From IMG/VR virus record IMGVR_UViG_3300025154_000354, positions 1-25,842 of that record: a stretch of DNA of 25,842 bases. One strand, 5' to 3'. Of this stretch, positions 1-5,928 are shown piece after piece. The stretch's first letter is position 1. Every line of letters starts with the position of its first letter. Under the pieces are notes generated by a model. It was not told the origin of the DNA. It saw only the letters and a list, made by a program, of their open reading frames with translations, and did not search any database. Both the position numbers and the translations under genes were made by a program. This stretch comes from a virus.

Positions 1-264
1 GAGAACTTCTTCGAGTGCATGGCCGAAGCTCCGCCGCCGTCGAAACTCGACGAGCACGCGAAATGGTTCGAGAGAACGATTGCTGGTGTAGCGTGGTTGG
101 CATGGCATTTGTCATCCGCCTATGCCGATGAGTCTGGGGAGAAGAGGCAGGATGCGTTCGAGTCTCTTGTTCAATCCCAAGTGAACCTCTACCGTTCGGT
201 CTGGCAACACGCCGAAAAGCACGCCCGAGAGGATTCCCCGAAGGAGGTGGTGCCCATGGATTAG
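1..264 (+). CDS. Small hypothetical protein, probably 5'-incomplete
   Basis: The reading frame is open from base 1 to a TAG at 262-264. The first ATG is at base 19, but six codons before it are also open, so the true start may lie outside the window. From that ATG the product is 81 residues, charged and mostly helical, with a Trp-rich stretch near residues 17-32 and no clear membrane segment or catalytic motif. I do not recognise a family. A perfect Shine-Dalgarno-like AAGGAGGTG lies inside its last codons (241-249). It is followed by the PP-loop gene in the same direction after a 67-base gap that contains a GC-rich hairpin. It probably belongs to the phage's rightward, non-structural gene set. 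Confidence 0.6.
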   Translation, partial: ENFFECMAEAPPPSKLDEHAKWFERTIAGVAWLAWHLSSAYADESGEKRQDAFESLVQSQVNLYRSVWQHAEKHAREDSPKEVVPMD

Positions 265-280
265 AGTGGCAATGGCCCCC

Positions 281-310
281 GCCGGGGTCGTAGTGGTTTC
301 CGGCCCCGGC
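281..310 (+). other. GC-rich stem-loop between two plus-strand genes
   Basis: The arms 281-290 and 301-310 pair over ten positions (one G-T) around a ten-base loop. No T-run follows, so it is not a standard intrinsic terminator in the plus direction. It could be a processing or attenuation element upstream of the PP-loop gene. Its loop shares GTGGTTTCC with the terminator hairpin at 1579-1604. Confidence 0.5.
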
Positions 311-331
311 AACAAATAAACAGGAGGCGCT

Positions 332-1090
332 ATGAATCAATTAGACATATTCACCGGCAAGGACAAAACGGAATTGGCCATCGAGTTTATCCAAACCCAT
401 GAGCCGCCCGAGGGGTATTTTGTGGGCTTTTCAGGGGGCAAGGATTCCGTGGTGTTAATAGATTTAGTGAAACGGTCGAAGGTTAAATATGAAGCCTACT
501 ATTCCGCAACCGGGATTGACCCGCCGGAAGTGGTCAAGTTCATTCGGGACAACCACCCCGAAGTTATTTTCAAAAGACCGCCCGAGACCTTTTGGGCGTT
601 GTTACTCAAAAAACCCCCCCCCACCAAGTGGCGGCGTTGGTGCTGTGATAAACTAAAAAAAAGGCCGACATTGAGGGTGCCGCTAAAGCATAGGTTAATG
701 GGTATTCGTTCCGAGGAAAGTTTTAAGCGAGCGTCGCGGCCTATGATAGATTATTACAAAGGTGGACAAATATTATTTAAGCCTATTTTTACATGGAAAG
801 AATGGGAGATATGGGAATATATCGAAGATCGAAATTTGCCCTATTGCAGTCTTTATGATGAAGGGTTTAGCCGGATAGGCTGTGTAATCTGCCCGTTTCT
901 AAGTGGGCCTAATTTGGCAAAAACGATGCGCCATAAAAATAGGTGGCCCAAACAATATTTGATGTTCGAAAAAACCATGGCTAAACGGTTTAACCTTGGC
1001 CGCCCGGATGGTTCCCCGTGGGCGGAAAAAACCGCAGAGGAGTTTATTTTGAACTGGTATCTTGGGAAGGGGGTGAAACCAGACAAATAA
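332..1090 (+). CDS. PAPS reductase/DndC-like PP-loop protein
   Basis: This 252-residue protein belongs to the phosphoadenosine-phosphosulfate reductase/PP-loop ATPase superfamily. The PP-loop SGGKDS is at residues 34-39. A Cys pair in RRWCCDKLK (residues 101-109), the GIRSEES motif (124-130) and a CVICPF motif (184-189) resemble family members that carry an iron-sulfur cluster, such as DndC. The family activates a substrate with ATP and transfers sulfur or reduces a sulfonucleotide. In phages these proteins are often annotated as PAPS reductases, but their substrates are mostly unproven. The start is set by AGGAGGCGCT just upstream of ATG. No other dnd genes are visible, so DNA phosphorothioation cannot be claimed. 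It contains runs of nine C (614-622) and eight A (655-662) but remains in frame. Confidence 0.85.
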   Translation: MNQLDIFTGKDKTELAIEFIQTHEPPEGYFVGFSGGKDSVVLIDLVKRSKVKYEAYYSATGIDPPEVVKFIRDNHPEVIFKRPPETFWALLLKKPPPTKWRRWCCDKLKKRPTLRVPLKHRLMGIRSEESFKRASRPMIDYYKGGQILFKPIFTWKEWEIWEYIEDRNLPYCSLYDEGFSRIGCVICPFLSGPNLAKTMRHKNRWPKQYLMFEKTMAKRFNLGRPDGSPWAEKTAEEFILNWYLGKGVKPDK

Positions 1091-1106
1091 AGCCCCTTGC
1101 GGGGCT
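1091..1106 (-). other. Short GC hairpin after the PP-loop gene
   Basis: AGCCCC and GGGGCT pair around a TTGC loop directly behind the PP-loop gene. On the plus strand no T-run follows. On the minus strand the hairpin is followed by TTATTTGT, so it looks more like a weak terminator for leftward transcription, possibly stopping read-through from the late genes. Function is inferred from shape only. Confidence 0.35.
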
Positions 1107-1166
1107 ATGGGGGAAGGGATGGGGTGTGAGATGGTTGACCTTACCAAAAAACGCGGGAGGCGTCAA

Positions 1167-1367
1167 GTGAAAAAACTCAAGTGGCTTTGCAGTCTTTTCG
1201 GCCACAAATACTATGTATATGCTAAGCCCGCCGAAACGTGGGGGAAAGGGATAAGGTGGCTTAAGTGCGATAGGTGCGGACGTTCGTTTGCCATGAATTC
1301 GCGGGTTAGGGTTTTGATACCCATGGACGCGGAAATTGAGGATATGCACGAGTGGATTAAACAGTGA
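1167..1367 (+). CDS. Small zinc-ribbon-like protein (DUF1660-like)
   Basis: I place the start at the GTG at 1167 because GGGAGG lies just upstream. An earlier in-frame ATG at 1107 has no good ribosome-binding site and would start inside the preceding hairpin region. The 66-residue product has Cys8 and His13 (in LCSLFGHK) and a CDRCG motif (Cys34, Cys37), which together can bind one zinc ion. A short phage protein with LFGHK followed by a CxxCG motif matches the layout of DUF1660-type prophage proteins, whose function is not known. The C-terminal third is acidic. It sits between the PP-loop gene and a 51-residue gene in one rightward series. Confidence 0.65.
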   Translation: MKKLKWLCSLFGHKYYVYAKPAETWGKGIRWLKCDRCGRSFAMNSRVRVLIPMDAEIEDMHEWIKQ

Positions 1368-1400
1368 ACCCGCCGAGCGCGGAAAGTCAAGGAGAATGAA

Positions 1401-1556
1401 ATGGCGATTACCCGAGAGACGATAAAGTATGGATACGAGTTGCTCCAAGAAGGCGATTATCAGGAAATCGGCGATTGGTTTTACAGCGTAGGATGGGAGA
1501 TTTTGGAATTGGCCGAGAAATCGATTGACCAACCCAATCCACCCGTGGTAAAGTGA
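1401..1556 (+). CDS. 51-residue hypothetical protein
   Basis: A short ORF starting at ATG 1401 with AAGGAGAAT eight bases upstream, ending at TGA 1554-1556. The product begins MAITRETIKYGYELL and is acidic, helical and rich in Glu, Tyr and Trp, with a proline-rich tail (QPNPPVVK). There is no membrane segment and no family I recognise. The good ribosome-binding site, the 33-base spacing from the zinc-ribbon gene and the terminator starting 19 bases after its stop support it as the last gene of the rightward series. Confidence 0.6.
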   Translation: MAITRETIKYGYELLQEGDYQEIGDWFYSVGWEILELAEKSIDQPNPPVVK

Positions 1557-1574
1557 CACGTTTTCAACTACCAA

Positions 1575-1615
1575 GACGGCCCCGGCGTGGTTTCCTGCCG
1601 GGGCTGTCGCCTTTT
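1575..1615 (+). terminator. Rho-independent terminator between converging gene series
   Basis: GCCCCGGC (1579-1586) pairs with GCCGGGGC (1597-1604) around a ten-base loop. The stem continues past one mismatch as GAC/GTC (1575-1577 with 1606-1608), and TTTT follows at 1612-1615. It lies exactly between the end of the rightward genes (1556) and the end of the long leftward series (1629). The hairpin could act in both directions, although the leftward side lacks a clear T-run. Confidence 0.75.
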
Positions 1616-1628
1616 GGAGACCGCCTGA

Positions 1629-1856
1629 CTATTCGCCGACCTTTTTCCCTTCCCGCACCTTGGAAACGATAGCCAGAACCGCCCCGAGAGCGCCCAAGGC
1701 TGCCGACACGGCCTCAAACGTAGAGGCCTGAGCGTCCACGTCGTAAACGTAGCCGAACGCCGATAGAACCACGCTGGCGAGTATCAGCACAGCCGCGCCG
1801 ACACGCCCCCAGACGATGGACAGCCAAAGCGGGTCAACCTGGTAGTTCCATGCCAT
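1629..1856 (-). CDS. Small two-helix membrane protein, candidate holin
   Basis: 75 residues with two predicted membrane helices (about 17-38 and 48-65), a short polar link and a basic, charged tail (KVREGKKVGE). Size and layout fit small holins with two membrane segments, which make lesions in the inner membrane that release or activate the lysin. The ATG overlaps the stop of the next gene upstream (TAATG), showing translational coupling. It is the last gene of the late leftward series, close to a lipoprotein and the probable lysin, which supports a lysis role. Another membrane protein (3010-3285) is also a holin candidate, so which one is the holin is undecided. Confidence 0.65.
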   Translation of the reverse strand: MAWNYQVDPLWLSIVWGRVGAAVLILASVVLSAFGYVYDVDAQASTFEAVSAALGALGAVLAIVSKVREGKKVGE

Positions 1857-2035
1857 TATTCCACCTCCGGAAGTTTGTCAGCCGGGCGGCGCTTCCGTTC
1901 GGCCATGACCTGGCGCATTTGGTCGATTATTTCCTCGTCGGACTTGCCCTGCATGGTAGCCCAAACGATGTAGGCTTCCAGGCCGAGGAGAGCCAACTCT
2001 TTGCCGATCAAAACTCCGGTAACCGGGCCCATCAT
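1856..2035 (-). CDS. 59-residue hypothetical protein in the lysis region
   Basis: A short ORF fills the gap between the candidate holin and the lipoprotein gene. Its ATGATG start overlaps the lipoprotein stop codon and its TAA overlaps the holin ATG, so all three are coupled. The N-terminal half is mildly hydrophobic (GVLIGKELALLGLEAYIVWA). The C-terminal half is charged and helical and ends in PADKLPEVE. I do not recognise a family. Its position suggests a role in lysis or its timing, but that is inference from location only. Confidence 0.6.
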   Translation of the reverse strand: MMGPVTGVLIGKELALLGLEAYIVWATMQGKSDEEIIDQMRQVMAERKRRPADKLPEVE

Positions 2036-2391
2036 TTCACCATCCGTTCAATCGCCATACGGGTTAGCAGGTTGATGATTTCCTCCAAGGCTTTGGCCTG
2101 ATCGGCAGGCGGCGACTGACCAATTTCGATGTAGGACTCGTATATTTTCAACACCTCGTCGGCGCGAACCAACACTTTCCGCTTTTCGCGCAAGGCGTCC
2201 TTTTCAGGGTCCAACAGCCCAGGTCTGGCCACGTCCACGAGATACCGGTCATATTCCGCGTTGTAGAGGGATGCCGCCAGCACATACCGCTCTTGCGGAG
2301 TGTCCATAGTGCCCTGCCATCCCGCGCACCCGGCCGCAATGGCCACCACGAGGGCAACTGTTAAATAAATCTGAATGGTTCGAAGTCGCAT
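2032..2391 (-). CDS. Lipoprotein, candidate outer-membrane spanin
   Basis: The start is placed at ATG 2391, which has AAGGAGAC just upstream and gives a clean lipoprotein signal: basic MRLR, a hydrophobic stretch, then the lipobox AAGC with Cys22. An upstream in-frame ATG would remove this logic. The mature part, about 97 residues, is helical and charged (EKDALREKRKVLVRADEVLKIY). Phage lipoproteins next to a lysin and holin are often o-spanins, which bridge to the outer membrane in the last step of Gram-negative lysis. It is longer than many o-spanins, and no clear single-membrane i-spanin partner is visible except possibly the product of 3010-3285. The spanin call is therefore tentative; the lipoprotein call is firm. 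Confidence 0.75.
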   Translation of the reverse strand: MRLRTIQIYLTVALVVAIAAGCAGWQGTMDTPQERYVLAASLYNAEYDRYLVDVARPGLLDPEKDALREKRKVLVRADEVLKIYESYIEIGQSPPADQAKALEEIINLLTRMAIERMVK

Positions 2392-2407
2392 AAAGTCTCC
2401 TTCCGGC

Positions 2408-3001
2408 CTACCGGCCCGTGATTTGTCCTTCGGTGAAGGGGGTATAGGTGAATGCGTCAACGCCGATGGTGGCAATTTGCTTTTTGCCGAGTTCGACCCA
2501 AAGGTCAAAGTTTCGCAACTGGTCCAAAACCACCTGGCAGCCCGCCGAGTCCTCATCGAGATTGCCCGACCCCTTGTGGCCGTTAATGCCGAAAAGACCT
2601 TCCTGGACGGGTATATCCGGCCCCATGTTCAAAATATCGTCACGGTTGGCGTCCCGGTAAACCTTGACCGGGCGACGTTGGACGTAGGCCAGATATTTGC
2701 CACGGTGAAGGCCCATTTTCCACATACCCAGGTATTGACCGGGCACCAATATAGCCGTTCCCCGTGGATTCTCCCGGCGCTTTAGGTGAACCGCCGACGG
2801 GTCCGTTGTGGCTTGCCAGCAGTGGTAATTGATCGTGCCGCAGTCGTTGGTGTAAAACGCGCCAATCCAATCATCCCATTGCCCGGCCTTGAGCACGTCG
2901 GATCGGACCCCAAAATAGTTCATATCGTATGGCTTGTCGTAGGTTTTGTAACCCAACGCCTTATAGGCGGCGTAAACCTGATCGAATCTTGGGCAGTCCA
3001 C
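2408..3001 (-). CDS. Probable lysin with L,D-transpeptidase-like (YkuD-type) active site
   Basis: 197 residues, GTG start with GAGGTG upstream. Near the C-terminus GINGHKGSG (138-146) is followed by DSAGCQVV (151-158). The spacing of His142 and Cys155, and the SxGC core, resemble the HxG...SxGC active site of L,D-transpeptidase-fold enzymes, which work on peptidoglycan stem peptides through a catalytic Cys. No lysozyme, amidase or M15 peptidase motif is visible. It has no signal peptide, as expected for a holin-dependent lysin. The neighbours (lipoprotein and two holin-like genes) form a lysis cassette that otherwise lacks a lysin. It could be a peptidoglycan hydrolase on this fold rather than a true transpeptidase. 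The fold is inferred from motif spacing only. Confidence 0.65.
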   Translation of the reverse strand: MDCPRFDQVYAAYKALGYKTYDKPYDMNYFGVRSDVLKAGQWDDWIGAFYTNDCGTINYHCWQATTDPSAVHLKRRENPRGTAILVPGQYLGMWKMGLHRGKYLAYVQRRPVKVYRDANRDDILNMGPDIPVQEGLFGINGHKGSGNLDEDSAGCQVVLDQLRNFDLWVELGKKQIATIGVDAFTYTPFTEGQITGR

Positions 3002-3009
3002 AAATCACC

Positions 3010-3285
3010 TCACGGCTTGCCGAACCAAGCGGCGGCGGCTCCAAACGCCGCGCCGACAAGGGCGGAAATTGAAGTTTTGAGGAACCACTTCGAATCGTCG
3101 GCCCGCTCTTCGAGCCGCTTAATCCGAGCGGCGTTGGTGATACACCGGGGCATACCGGCTTGACATTGGCCGATGAACGCCTCAACGCGGATTTGCGAGG
3201 CTCTGATTTCCTGAACGGTCCTGTCCGTTTCCCCATGGAGCTTGAAAAGATCCTGGATGTCCTGTGCGTCTCGGGCGTCTGCCAT
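3010..3285 (-). CDS. Small protein with coiled coil and C-terminal membrane helix, holin/XhlA-like
   Basis: 91 residues: a charged helical N-terminal region (residues 5-65, with IKRLEERADDSKWF just before the membrane) and one hydrophobic helix (about 68-88). This tail-anchored layout resembles haemolysin XhlA/BhlA-type phage membrane proteins, which act with or as holins. A membrane-anchored spanin subunit is an alternative, but those usually have the helix at the N-terminus. Start ATG 3285 has AGGAGAT upstream. It lies directly upstream of the probable lysin gene, eight bases away. Confidence 0.6.
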   Translation of the reverse strand: MADARDAQDIQDLFKLHGETDRTVQEIRASQIRVEAFIGQCQAGMPRCITNAARIKRLEERADDSKWFLKTSISALVGAAFGAAAAWFGKP

Positions 3286-3345
3286 GCTGGTTATCTCCTA
3301 TGTTAGATTGTCAACGAGCCTCATCTGCCGCCCGGCTGCCCCCGG

Positions 3346-3801
3346 TTATTCGTCGATCAATTCTCCCGTAACATACCAACCGTAAACACCTATCTGCTGT
3401 GTGCCGTTCAGTAACCGGACGTGTATTAACGTGCCGGCCGGAAAGCAAAAATTTAACCCGACAAACTCGTTCGATCCGTTCGACGCCCCGACGGACGGCA
3501 AGCCGTGTTCGATACGCCATTGGCTTGAAACCTCGTATGGTGCGCCGGTCCAAAGGAAAATGACCATTATCCCCGGCGCATCGTAGCCCTCGACCCCGTA
3601 TGCTTTCACGCATAGCACCTTGCCAGCCGGCACGGTATATGGGAGTTGTGTCACCGCCCCCAAAGCGCCACTGTTGGCCGGGAGAGGATCGTCTATCCCG
3701 CCCGGAGCGGGCATGTCCGTCTGTCCGCTGACAACCCACGGTTCGGCATGGACCACCATCGGGGTTAGGACAAAAAACAATACAAGTATCAGCTTTTTCA
3801 T
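3346..3801 (-). CDS. Secreted beta-rich hypothetical protein
   Basis: 151 residues with a classical Sec signal peptide (MKKLILVLFFVLTPMVVHA, cleavage expected after Ala19). The mature part is beta-strand rich, with two Cys (64 and 119) that could form a disulfide in the periplasm and a PAGTLIHVRLLNGT segment near the end. AAAGGAGCG precedes the ATG. It sits between a tail fibre gene and the lysis genes. I do not recognise a named family. An exported phage protein at this place might alter the host envelope, for example in superinfection exclusion or receptor masking, but nothing in the sequence proves this. Confidence 0.6.
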   Translation of the reverse strand: MKKLILVLFFVLTPMVVHAEPWVVSGQTDMPAPGGIDDPLPANSGALGAVTQLPYTVPAGKVLCVKAYGVEGYDAPGIMVIFLWTGAPYEVSSQWRIEHGLPSVGASNGSNEFVGLNFCFPAGTLIHVRLLNGTQQIGVYGWYVTGELIDE

Positions 3802-3810
3802 AACGCTCCT

Positions 3811-5448
3811 TTACGCTAAAAGTCTGCCGGTGAGGCCGCTCAAATTTAACACCCCGCCGCCGTCGCCGTTCCACGTGGTCGTGCCGGTTGCGGCAGAATA
3901 TTGCAGCCATGCGATATAATGTTTCCCGAGCCCAGGCTGACCAATGTAGTGCCCCTTCGTCTCCATCCGCCCGTTGGCTATGGCCGTCGTAAACCCGCCT
4001 ACAGTCCCAGAGAAGGCGTTCGTCGCGTCCAGCCCGACCCCCGCGATAACCCCCACGCCGGTATTGGTGTTTAGAGCTGTAGCGAAGGCATCCGCCTCAA
4101 CCGCATCTTCGTTCATTCCGCGAACAAAACTGAACTGGTAGTTCACCGACGCTTGCCATTGCCGAACCGTGGCCGTAGTGTAGGTGTGGGTGTCCGTGGT
4201 GTCCCAAATGAAAATATCGATTGGGACGCGGTTGAACATATTCCAGACGCCCCAGTAGCCAAACGCGGACGCCCCGCCCCTCGTTTGAGAAACCGTCGCC
4301 CCCGATGGGTTGGTGTTGATCGTTCCAACGTAAAGACCCTTGCCAGCCCCCGGGCCGTTGGTTATGTCGTATCGGTTGACCCACTGGCCTATGGAGTTGC
4401 GGATAAGCTCGGTTTTGCCTACCCCGGTTCCCCTGACCGTAAGGCTGTCCCAAAGAGGCCCGCGAGTGCATCTAAGCGTCCCCGCGTCTACCCAGGCGAA
4501 CATGTCATAGTTTTTATCGGCCGCACCCGCCGCCGGTGATTTGGTGTCGTCGGCTAACCCTTGCGCCATCCCCGAAATGGTGTAGTCGGTCAAGACCCCC
4601 GACCCGTTGTCGAGAATAATAGTGCTATGTAAATAGGGCACATAATATATATTATTGGCTGCCGCCGTATTGGCGGGCACTGGCTCGCCGGTGAGGTTGG
4701 TTAATCGTCCACCAGGAACGGGCGGGACGTGTGAAGCGAACTCAATATCTACCCGCGCCTTGGCCGCGGTAGCACTGGCGATAAGCGTATCAAGGAACGT
4801 TTCGCCGTCCGGAGCGTCCAAAAGAGTCAGTGCAAACGCTGATACGCCCAACCCGGCCAACGTGTCTCGGGCGGCATACCAGTTCGTCCCGTTCGAATAG
4901 GCCAGAATCGCGTCGTATTGAGCCGTGAGGGCCAACGTGGACGCGCCGTTGATGGTCTGCCCACTGGCGCACGCAATCGTAAACGTATTTGCGGGAGCTA
5001 TTTTTCCAACCTGAACGGTTCCGGAAACCAAGGCCGCATCGGGTAGAGTATATTGAACATTCCCGCTCGCCGTGTTACCCAACACAAGGCCGTCATCCAC
5101 GTTCCCGACCGTATCAGTGGCGATTGTGCGGGAATTGCCGTATACCGCCGTGCATTTGTAGGCCTCGATTTCAAGGGCGGAAACCTCAACCCCCTGATTC
5201 GGCGGGGCCGCATCCGGGTCTCCGATATAGAATCGCAACCGATAGATGCCATCCCCGAATACCTCGGCGCGGCCATTAGAATCGAGCGCCTTTTTCGTGA
5301 TCGCTACACTTTTGTCCCGGTCCTCATAGGCGGTTTTAGCGGTCGTGGTTCCAGGGACGCTGAACGTCACGTAACCGGTGGCAATCGGCGCGCCCGCGTT
5401 TTGAATACCGGCGAGAAGGACGGTAAAGTTATGGGCTTTTGTCGTCAA
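3811..5448 (-). CDS. Tail fibre/tail-associated protein (paralog of 12665-14125)
   Basis: 545 residues with a TTG start; GGAGG lies eight bases upstream within the end of the previous gene, and the preceding TAA abuts the TTG. The N-terminal ~95 residues (motifs GYVTFSVPGTTTAK and ALDSNGRAEVFGDG) look like a small beta domain and are nearly the same as the start of the protein encoded at 12665-14125. Similarity continues more weakly to about residue 240. The rest is unrelated to the paralog, rich in Gly, Thr and Asn, and beta-rich, as expected of a fibre shaft and receptor-binding end. Likely a virion adhesin that attaches through its conserved N-terminus. No chaperone or peptidase domain is evident. 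Confidence 0.7.
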   Translation of the reverse strand: MTTKAHNFTVLLAGIQNAGAPIATGYVTFSVPGTTTAKTAYEDRDKSVAITKKALDSNGRAEVFGDGIYRLRFYIGDPDAAPPNQGVEVSALEIEAYKCTAVYGNSRTIATDTVGNVDDGLVLGNTASGNVQYTLPDAALVSGTVQVGKIAPANTFTIACASGQTINGASTLALTAQYDAILAYSNGTNWYAARDTLAGLGVSAFALTLLDAPDGETFLDTLIASATAAKARVDIEFASHVPPVPGGRLTNLTGEPVPANTAAANNIYYVPYLHSTIILDNGSGVLTDYTISGMAQGLADDTKSPAAGAADKNYDMFAWVDAGTLRCTRGPLWDSLTVRGTGVGKTELIRNSIGQWVNRYDITNGPGAGKGLYVGTINTNPSGATVSQTRGGASAFGYWGVWNMFNRVPIDIFIWDTTDTHTYTTATVRQWQASVNYQFSFVRGMNEDAVEADAFATALNTNTGVGVIAGVGLDATNAFSGTVGGFTTAIANGRMETKGHYIGQPGLGKHYIAWLQYSAATGTTTWNGDGGGVLNLSGLTGRLLA

Positions 5449-5928
5449 TTAGCGGCCTCCATACATGGAATTCATATTCCCGTAAAAACCGGCGAAGGGG
5501 TTCTGCTGCATGATCCCTGACAGCGCATTGCCGCCCACGGGTGACGACTGCGCGGGCTGTTGGCCGAAGGTGGGGTTGCCTTGAACCGGTATTCGTGCGC
5601 TCCCGCCTGCCTGGCCCGCGCCCATGGCCGCATTGGCCCCACCCGCGTTTAGATACATATTCACCGGGTCGGTAAAAGAGCCTTGGTTGACCCATGCGGG
5701 CAAGTCATTCATGTAGCCGTAGATTTTACTCAGGGCATTCACGGTTCCCGGGACGGGCCCGCCCATGAAATAGTCGCGGAAAATGGACCCGATGTTCAGT
5801 TGCGGCAGAGTTCCAAATTCACTGTTGATCCCGCCCCAATCGCCGCCGCGTTGGTTGCCAGCATTTCCCCCGGCCATGCCGCCGCCCATCGCGTTTGCGG
5901 CCGATGATACCCCCGATGCGAAACCCAT
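5449..5928 (-). CDS. Gly/Asn-rich virion protein, probable ejection block member
   Basis: 159 residues, low complexity, rich in Gly, Asn, Ala and Gln, with no Cys. It carries GGNALSGI at residues 132-139, a motif that recurs in three other proteins of this block. The ATG overlaps the stop of the 737-residue protein gene (TAATG), with AGGGGGTG upstream. A compact, less repetitive segment (residues 38-90) might be the folded part. No known family recognised. By position and composition it is probably a minor virion protein linked to DNA ejection. Confidence 0.55.
   Translation of the reverse strand: MGFASGVSSAANAMGGGMAGGNAGNQRGGDWGGINSEFGTLPQLNIGSIFRDYFMGGPVPGTVNALSKIYGYMNDLPAWVNQGSFTDPVNMYLNAGGANAAMGAGQAGGSARIPVQGNPTFGQQPAQSSPVGGNALSGIMQQNPFAGFYGNMNSMYGGR

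Noticed and set aside
1044-1574. 176-codon open frame on the minus strand over the PP-loop, zinc-ribbon and 51-residue genes
   Set aside because: It covers the end of three better-supported plus-strand genes and their terminator; composition is irregular and no start signal is seen.
3311-3910. 199-codon open frame on the minus strand over the secreted protein gene
   Set aside because: It overlaps in another frame a gene with a strong ribosome-binding site and signal peptide, and runs into the fibre gene; rich in Arg and Cys as shadow frames often are.
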